Part shown: positions 59,400-64,000 of the stretch, piece after piece
Position numbering within the stretch: the stretch's first letter is position 1
Layout of the letters: each line of letters begins with the position of its first letter
Assembly (NCBI GenBank): GCA_905182335.1
Contig: CAJJBE010000002.1
Coordinates: forward strand, 721,501-785,500
Origin: Flavobacteriales bacterium UBA4466
Lineage (GTDB): Bacteria > Bacteroidota > Bacteroidia > Flavobacteriales_D > Crocinitomicaceae
Reading direction: 5' to 3'
DNA length: 64,000 nucleotides
Made by a program: the position numbers and the translations under genes
The notes under the pieces: model-generated
What the model was told of the DNA's origin: nothing
The model's input: the letters and a program-made list of their open reading frames with translations, nothing else
The model's database searches: none

Positions 59400-59753
59400 T
59401 TATTTAATACCCTCGAATGGAGGAGGTGAGAGAGCCACTAATTTTAATACTTCAGGAACGTTTTCAGCGATTTGCCAGTTCGACATACCCGGCATCCAAA
59501 CATGTGTTTCTTTAGCTACCTTTTTTTCTGTTATAAGTCTCGATAACTCTGATTCAGATAGGGGGCCAACTCTATTTCCTTCTATAACAGCGTAGAACAA
59601 ACTTTGTTTCGGATGCTCCATTGGATTCATAGCACCGGGTACATGCATGCTTGTCATGCTCTCATTCATTGATTTCATCATTTGTTGTGCAATGCTCATA
59701 CCCAAACCAAATTCGAGTAGTCGGTCCATTGAAAAAAAACTGTTATCGTCCAT
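59400..59753 (-). CDS. GYF_2-domain protein (copy 2)
   Basis: Product identical to 28997-29350. Same 4-bp spacing to the membrane-protein gene and same hairpin upstream (59782-59809), so regulation should also be duplicated. Confidence 0.8.
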   Translation of the reverse strand: MDDNSFFSMDRLLEFGLGMSIAQQMMKSMNESMTSMHVPGAMNPMEHPKQSLFYAVIEGNRVGPLSESELSRLITEKKVAKETHVWMPGMSNWQIAENVPEVLKLVALSPPPFEGIK

Positions 59754-59839
59754 AATTCACAAGTTATACTGGTAAAAATTAGAGTACACTATGTTTCATT
59801 AGTGTACTCATTTGTTTAATGATTAATATTCACTGTATA

Positions 59840-61204
59840 TCATATCGCAGGTGGGGGTGGTGGTCCAGATGGTGCTGGCGGTGGCGGTGGAACAGCTGCA
59901 AATAATGAGCTGAGTTCTTCAACGGTACCCGCAATGGCCCATTCCGCCATTCCTTGCTTCCATACGTGAGTCTCTTTTGTTAACTGACCCCCTTGCACCA
60001 TTTGTTGCATCTGCGGAAAACCAAACGGTCCACTTTGCTGTCCGCCTACAGAAATGCTATATTCTACAGTTGGTGTTGGGGGCGGTGTTTGATTTGGCTG
60101 ATTCATGCCTCCCATCATTCCACCAATAGCTCCAGCCATTTGACCACCAACAGCTCCACCCATAGCCATACTAGCCATCATAGAACCAGGATCCATTCCT
60201 CCTCCAGAGCCTCCAGAACCTCCAGAGCCCATTTTCCCCATGCTTTCTGCTGCAGTTTTTGCAACATCCGTTTGTTGGTTTAATTGGTGAGCTCCCATAT
60301 TTTGCCCTTCAGTTTGCAATTTCTGCGCGCGTTGCATCTCTTCTCGTTGAATACGCATTGTGTCTTGAGTGTTTTCAGCATTTATGCGCTGTGTGTCCTC
60401 AAGATTCTTGATGCCTACATCAGTTTGAGCCTCAACAGTTTTTGTTGTTTGCTCTGCCGTAACTTTTCTCAATTCTGCGTATCCTTGAGCTTCTTTGTCA
60501 ACGTCAATATCTGCGATGTCTAATGCTTTCATGTTAACCCCAAAGTCTCCTTCAAGGCGAGTGCCTAAATATTTTGCAACTAGATCATTGATATCTAGAA
60601 TTTTTCGTTCCATTTGCAAAACTGGAATTTGATTATCAGATGGAATATTTGTTACAACGTGTTTAACATATTTTGTAACGGCATCCTTAATCTGCTTTTT
60701 GAAATCATCCAATTCAAAATTGATCAAACGATTCAATTTAATAAAACCTTGTGGGTCGGTAACATTGAATGTTATAGTTCCTCGAACCGCCATCGGAACA
60801 GCGAAATCCATGAATCGTGGATCAAAAACATCGAAATACGGAATGCCAAATCTAATTTGAATGTTTCCAGATAAATTAATGAAATAAATCTCAGCTTGAA
60901 AAGGCGAAGCGCCTCCAAAACCAAGTCCAACAATTTTAGATAAGACAGGAAAGTTTGCCGTTTTTATTGTTTGATCGTGCGGACCTTCTATAAAGTCTTG
61001 ATTTGAACCATCTTCTTGTTTATATACAAAGACAGCCATTTCACTATCTTTAACCCTTAGACTGCTTCCATAACGAATGGCATTCTCTTTTTTCGTTGAA
61101 TTTGCTTCACCAGAAGGACGCCATTTCCATACTAAATACTCTTGTTCATCGCAGCGAATGACATCCATCATTCCGCCTTCTTCTTTTTTTCCAAATAATC
61201 CCAT
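59840..61204 (-). CDS. SPFH-domain/GYF_2 protein (copy 2)
   Basis: Same 454-residue product as 29437-30801 except Ser instead of Gly at residue 54 (T at 61045), within the N-terminal SPFH part. This was the only difference noticed between the two 3.24-kb repeats, which allows transcripts of the copies to be told apart. Confidence 0.85.
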   Translation of the reverse strand: MGLFGKKEEGGMMDVIRCDEQEYLVWKWRPSGEANSTKKENAIRYGSSLRVKDSEMAVFVYKQEDGSNQDFIEGPHDQTIKTANFPVLSKIVGLGFGGASPFQAEIYFINLSGNIQIRFGIPYFDVFDPRFMDFAVPMAVRGTITFNVTDPQGFIKLNRLINFELDDFKKQIKDAVTKYVKHVVTNIPSDNQIPVLQMERKILDINDLVAKYLGTRLEGDFGVNMKALDIADIDVDKEAQGYAELRKVTAEQTTKTVEAQTDVGIKNLEDTQRINAENTQDTMRIQREEMQRAQKLQTEGQNMGAHQLNQQTDVAKTAAESMGKMGSGGSGGSGGGMDPGSMMASMAMGGAVGGQMAGAIGGMMGGMNQPNQTPPPTPTVEYSISVGGQQSGPFGFPQMQQMVQGGQLTKETHVWKQGMAEWAIAGTVEELSSLFAAVPPPPPAPSGPPPPPAI

Positions 61205-61209
61205 AATTT

Positions 61210-61938
61210 TTATTTAATTCCTATTTCTTTACCATATGCCATGATTTCTTCCAATGTTTTCTTGTCTTCTTTCATGGAGAATTTAGCTTTCATAATAATT
61301 TGTTCACATTTTGATTTCCATGTAGGAGCAAGGTCATTGTGAGATTTGTTTTCAGGTTGTTGCTTTGTAAATAAATTTCCTTTTTGTTTTGCATTCGGAA
61401 GAGCCGTCGATAAAAACTCGAGAATATCATCTTTTGTGTTAGGTATAGGGAATCCTGAAATGATAGACTTCTTCTTTAGTGTTACTTTATCTCCACCTCC
61501 ATGAGCCTGAGCCATTAGACTACCAATAGCTCCAGTGATAGATGAAGATTGCTCTTTACGCTCACTTTCACAATCGTTCAGCAATTTAAATAATTTCTCA
61601 ATAGAAACATTTGCTCCAACATTACTGAATTCATGACCACAATCAGGACATTTCGTTTTAAATGACTCCGCCATAGCACCGCAAGCCGGACATTTCTTAA
61701 CATCTCCAAATTTATCAGATTTAGGAGCGGCAGGAGCTGCTGGTTGCGCTGGAGGCGTCGCAATAGCTGCGTCAGCTTTATTCTTCGCAAATAATCTTGC
61801 CTCAAGAACCATTTCAAATTCGTCTAAATCGACGCCTAACCCTTCAGCTTTTTTAAATAGAACTTGTTTTTCTTTTTCGGTTAGCTCTCCATCCATAAGA
61901 GCCATTTCAATAAGATTTTCTAATTGTTCGTTGTACAT
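61210..61938 (-). CDS. TerB-like/zinc-ribbon protein (copy 2)
   Basis: Product identical to 30807-31535. First gene of the second operon copy, with the IS6 end 46 bp upstream, exactly as in copy 1. Thus the IS insertion predates the duplication. Confidence 0.8.
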   Translation of the reverse strand: MYNEQLENLIEMALMDGELTEKEKQVLFKKAEGLGVDLDEFEMVLEARLFAKNKADAAIATPPAQPAAPAAPKSDKFGDVKKCPACGAMAESFKTKCPDCGHEFSNVGANVSIEKLFKLLNDCESERKEQSSSITGAIGSLMAQAHGGGDKVTLKKKSIISGFPIPNTKDDILEFLSTALPNAKQKGNLFTKQQPENKSHNDLAPTWKSKCEQIIMKAKFSMKEDKKTLEEIMAYGKEIGIK

Positions 61939-61984
61939 AAGGTAGTAATTGTGTTGTTTATGATTTAGTTTAGTGTAAATTCTG

Positions 61985-62463
61985 GGTTCTGTCGCATCTG
62001 TTAGACAAGAATTTAAAAGTACAATTATTTTTTAATTCTAAGCGGCCAATGACATGAACGATTTAAACATAGTTTTATCTTGACCAATCAACTGATTTTT
62101 CTTAATCATTCTGACAATTTCAATTCCTGATAAGGTTCTTCTAGCAGATTCAAATTCTTTAAATCCCAAACCTTGCTGAATTCGCCATTTGATAAAACGG
62201 TTATCTTGTTCTACTATATTGTTTAAGTATTTACATTTCCTGATTCTAATTCTTGATTTTGTTGCTAATGCGCGTTTGTTATAAACCCGAATGGCACTTG
62301 AATTTGAACCGCTTTTGTCTATGTTTATCACTCGAGGTTTTCCATTATGCTCAATTGCCTTTATCAAAAAACTTTGGGCTGACATACGCTGTCTTCTTTT
62401 GGTTAATAGAAAGTCTACTGTATTTCCTTCCTTGTCAACGGCTCGATACAAATAACGCCACTC
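61985..62463 (-). mobile_element. IS6-family element, 5'-truncated
   Basis: Terminal repeat ggttctgtcgcat at 61985, then the transposase gene up to about 62463, where a second, different terminal repeat begins. The first ~90 codons and the outer end are missing, so this element cannot move by itself. No 8-bp target duplication found. Confidence 0.8.
62038..62463 (-). pseudogene. IS6-type transposase, N-terminally truncated
   Basis: About 140 residues: 'WRYLYRAVDKEGNTVDFLLT', 'KRRQRMSAQSFLIKAIEHNG', 'RVINIDKSGSNSSAIRVYNK' (second Asp of DDE), 'YLNNIVEQDNRFIKWRIQQG' (Glu) and the end 'SLAA'. The N-terminal HTH and the first catalytic Asp ('DETY' region) are lost. It is the longest IS6 transposase remnant in the window. 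Confidence 0.85.
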
Positions 62464-62614
62464 GGTTCTGTCGCATTAATTATTTTTCGACCATTTTTCA
62501 TCAAATTCCTTGAATGTTCAAAAAGTTAACTCACATTACTTCAACGGTTTATGATTTTTCGTTTTGTATGAATTAGGCTTCAAATAGTGATTTTTTAGTT
62601 AATGCGACAGAACC
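62464..62614. mobile_element. 151-bp MITE-like element with IS6-type ends
   Basis: Perfect 16-bp inverted terminal repeats ggttctgtcgcattaa (62464-62479) and ttaatgcgacagaacc (62599-62614) enclose 119 bp without a reading frame. It abuts the truncated IS6 on the left and the recombinase tail on the right. It may be an internally deleted IS mobilisable in trans. No target duplication visible (cgccactc left, acaaagcc right). Confidence 0.6.
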
Positions 62615-62874
62615 ACAAAGCCTCATCAGTGCTGGGGAAGCAGCAGATTCTGAAAGCAATCTTTCCCTTTGACTTCGAAATCGTAAATGAAAAATGTCGA
62701 ACCCCGCGAATCAATGAGGTGCTACGTCTAATGCTTAGTATTGACGGGGATTCTGGGAAAATAAAAAAGGGAGAACTCTTTAAAAATTTAGAGCTCTCCC
62801 TTTCAGTGGAGCAGGAGGGAGGCTTCTCGAACTTTTTAGAGGGAGATTTGGAGTTGTTGATGCGACTGATATGA
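62613..62874 (+). pseudogene. 3' tail of a second serine recombinase
   Basis: Encodes 'KASSVLGKQQILKAIFPFDF' to 'LSVEQEGGFSNFLEGDLELL' and 'MRLI'. It matches 58792-58985 almost base for base (one clear difference, tcagtg versus tcagta), then carries a different attachment-like end. The body of this recombinase has been removed up to the IS6-type terminal repeat at 62614. Confidence 0.85.
62806..62872 (+). other. Recombinase-tail / putative attachment sequence, copy E
   Basis: gtggagcaggagggaggctt..., related to copy B in its 'ggcttctcgaac' core but with gcagg instead of gtcgg. It ends the truncated recombinase with stop TGA. The following ~200 bp to 63074 hold no gene. Confidence 0.55.
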
Positions 62875-63101
62875 CGTCTGACATTGATTTTATTTTGTCG
62901 ATTTTACTGAAGTTAATGATCCGATGATTATTTATTCCATTATATCTATCTTAACTTTATAACTTAAGTGGTAAACATTAGGCTGACGTTTTACAATCAA
63001 CAGAGTTGCGCAACAGCCACTGATGTTATACGCTTTTTACTACAACTTGCATTCAGTGTTCTATTGTTCTATCTTTGAAAGACCACAATGCTCATTGGAT
63101 T

Positions 63102-63494
63102 ATGTACAGGATAATTATTTTACTTTTATTTTTTAGCAATACTTTTATTGCTCTCAGCCAAACGTATATTCAGTCTGATGTCACGGACGATTCCGCACAA
63201 GTAACAATAATGTATAATGGTGAAACAGGTGGACGACCAAATTTGGATATACTATTTCAAGATGAGTTTGAATTCTATTTTATTACCCCAGTGTGTCCAG
63301 GAGAATTTCTTTGGTGTCTTAGGATAAAGGACAATATAAATGTTGCTTCATTAAAGCTAGAATTTAACGATGATAAGAGCGATCTAATTATATCAGTAAA
63401 AATTGATCCAAATATAGAATTTATAGACAACAAGAGCTTTGTCGTTGAACACCTTAATTTGATTACGGGTCAGTATTTTCGAAAATCGGAGTAA
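63102..63494 (+). CDS. Small exported protein of unknown function
   Basis: From ATG 63102 (MYRIIILLLFFSNTFIALSQ) the product is 130 residues with a clear signal peptide. The mature part is beta-rich: 'YIQSDVTDDSAQVTIMYNGE', 'FYFITPVCPGEFLWCLRI' (two Cys that may pair) and 'DNKSFVVEHLNLITGQYF'. No family recognised. It ends 7 bp before the next gene, implying an operon. Confidence 0.6.
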   Translation: MYRIIILLLFFSNTFIALSQTYIQSDVTDDSAQVTIMYNGETGGRPNLDILFQDEFEFYFITPVCPGEFLWCLRIKDNINVASLKLEFNDDKSDLIISVKIDPNIEFIDNKSFVVEHLNLITGQYFRKSE

Positions 63495-63501
63495 AAATAA
63501 A

Positions 63502-63963
63502 ATGAGTCAAAAAGAAACTTGGCGTACTAGAAAATATTGGTCTCAAACTGGGGGGCTATTGATCGAAGAATTCCTTGCCGTAAAAGGGACTCAATCAACA
63601 GGTAGAAGGCCTCTAGATGCAGTTATAGTGCTCAATGAAGAATCTAGTATTCACGATGGAAATTTTTATGATATTGAAGGGAAAGATGTTCTTGTCATTC
63701 AAACAAAGAGTGACAGGATAGGTATGTACTTACTAGGGCAAGCATATTTCAGTCAATTTCTGATTAAAAAATTCAACCCTAAATCAATTAAAAGTATTGC
63801 TATATGCGGAAAATACGATGACGTTATAGGTGCTATCGCTCAAGAACATGGAATTGAAGTGGCCGTGATAAGGGAAGAAGAATATGAAAAAAAAATTGAT
63901 GACCCAAAGTATATCAGTAAAAATAAAGCATTACACAACAAAAATCAGTGGGTTTTAGTTTAA
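63502..63963 (+). CDS. Possible PD-(D/E)XK-fold protein, 3' end formed by an IS6 terminal repeat
   Basis: 153 residues: 'RTRKYWSQTGGLLIEEFLAV', 'GRRPLDAVIVLNE', 'EGKDVLVIQTKSDRIGMYLL', 'GQAYFSQFLIKKF', 'SIAICGKYDDVIGAIAQEHG'. The E...LDAV...(I)QTK order is the D-x(n)-(E/Q)-x-K signature of restriction-endonuclease-like folds. The stop codon lies within ttaatgcgacagaacc, so the last residues and stop may have been supplied by an IS insertion and the natural C-terminus lost. Confidence 0.6.
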   Translation: MSQKETWRTRKYWSQTGGLLIEEFLAVKGTQSTGRRPLDAVIVLNEESSIHDGNFYDIEGKDVLVIQTKSDRIGMYLLGQAYFSQFLIKKFNPKSIKSIAICGKYDDVIGAIAQEHGIEVAVIREEEYEKKIDDPKYISKNKALHNKNQWVLV

Positions 63964-63975
63964 TGCGACAGAACC
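63960..63975 (+). mobile_element. IS6-type terminal repeat at the window end
   Basis: ttaatgcgacagaacc, identical to 62599-62614 and 48436-48451 and the reverse complement of 62464-62479. With the latter it would bound a 1,512-bp unit carrying the recombinase tail and two genes. Confidence 0.6.
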
Positions 63976-64000
63976 TATAATTCTATGAAAACGAATATTT

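Larger units (their letters stand above)
58986..62225. repeat. 3,240-bp direct repeat, copy 2
   Basis: Partner of 28583-31822. Here the left edge is fused in frame to the recombinase gene and the right edge continues into a longer piece of the IS6-type transposase, so copy 2 looks closer to the original arrangement than copy 1. Confidence 0.95.

Overview
The window is AT-rich and reads as a chromosome segment of a member of the Bacteroidota, most likely order Flavobacteriales. Pointers are type IX secretion (T9SS) C-terminal sorting domains, TAnnTTTG -7 promoter boxes, almost no Shine-Dalgarno sequences, and the mtaB, mnmD, dnaB, pdhA/pdhC and patatin/M1/USP gene types. A Crocinitomicaceae-like source is only a guess.

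Layout. (1) About 1-24 kb is an intact, mostly housekeeping backbone: a GT2 glycosyltransferase (cut by the window edge), ridA, a PabA/TrpG-type amidotransferase, an OmpA-domain protein, gyrB, dnaB, mnmD/mtaB (convergent), cdd, pdhA-pdhC, a thioredoxin-like protein, a universal stress protein, an M1 peptidase, an SF1 helicase, a VWA/MoxR-like pair, a patatin and a chalcone-isomerase-like protein. (2) 24-28.3 kb holds secreted T9SS cargo, with the scars of a collapsed tandem gene array. (3) 28.58-31.82 kb is one copy of a 3,240-bp repeat carrying a four-gene leftward operon: TerB-like/zinc-ribbon protein, SPFH-GYF protein, GYF protein and membrane protein. The same repeat returns at 58.99-62.23 kb with one base difference noticed. 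(4) 32.4-41.9 kb is accessory DNA of single genes separated by long imperfect inverted repeats resembling gene-cassette boundaries: two aspartyl-protease/PDZ paralogues, a CotH protein, a VCBS-repeat protein and unknowns. (5) 42-55.4 kb is a decaying defence-type island. One operon encodes a protein with a possible PD-(D/E)XK motif, a RecQ-like helicase, a coiled-coil/TM protein and a RecB/Cas4-like nuclease. A second encodes an XRE-like remnant, an unknown protein, a phospholipase-D-like nuclease, a SNF2-like helicase and a small protein. Most of these genes carry single-base frameshifts, whereas the backbone genes are intact. (6) 55.5-59.1 kb is a mobility module: small zinc-ribbon and membrane proteins, a MerR-type HTH protein, a 56-aa overlapping gene and a large serine recombinase. 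(7) 59-64 kb holds repeat copy 2, IS6-family debris, a second recombinase 3' tail, and a secreted protein with a possible PD-(D/E)XK-fold partner.

How it fits together. The last ~60 bp of the serine recombinase gene recur five times (28583, 32436, 39803, 58986, 62806), each with a different continuation. One copy reads, on the complementary strand, like a tRNA 3' end with CCA. My interpretation is that these are attachment-site scars delimiting a tandem array of recombinase-driven islands. The SPFH operon, cassette genes and defence genes would be cargo, and IS6-family elements have eroded the joins.
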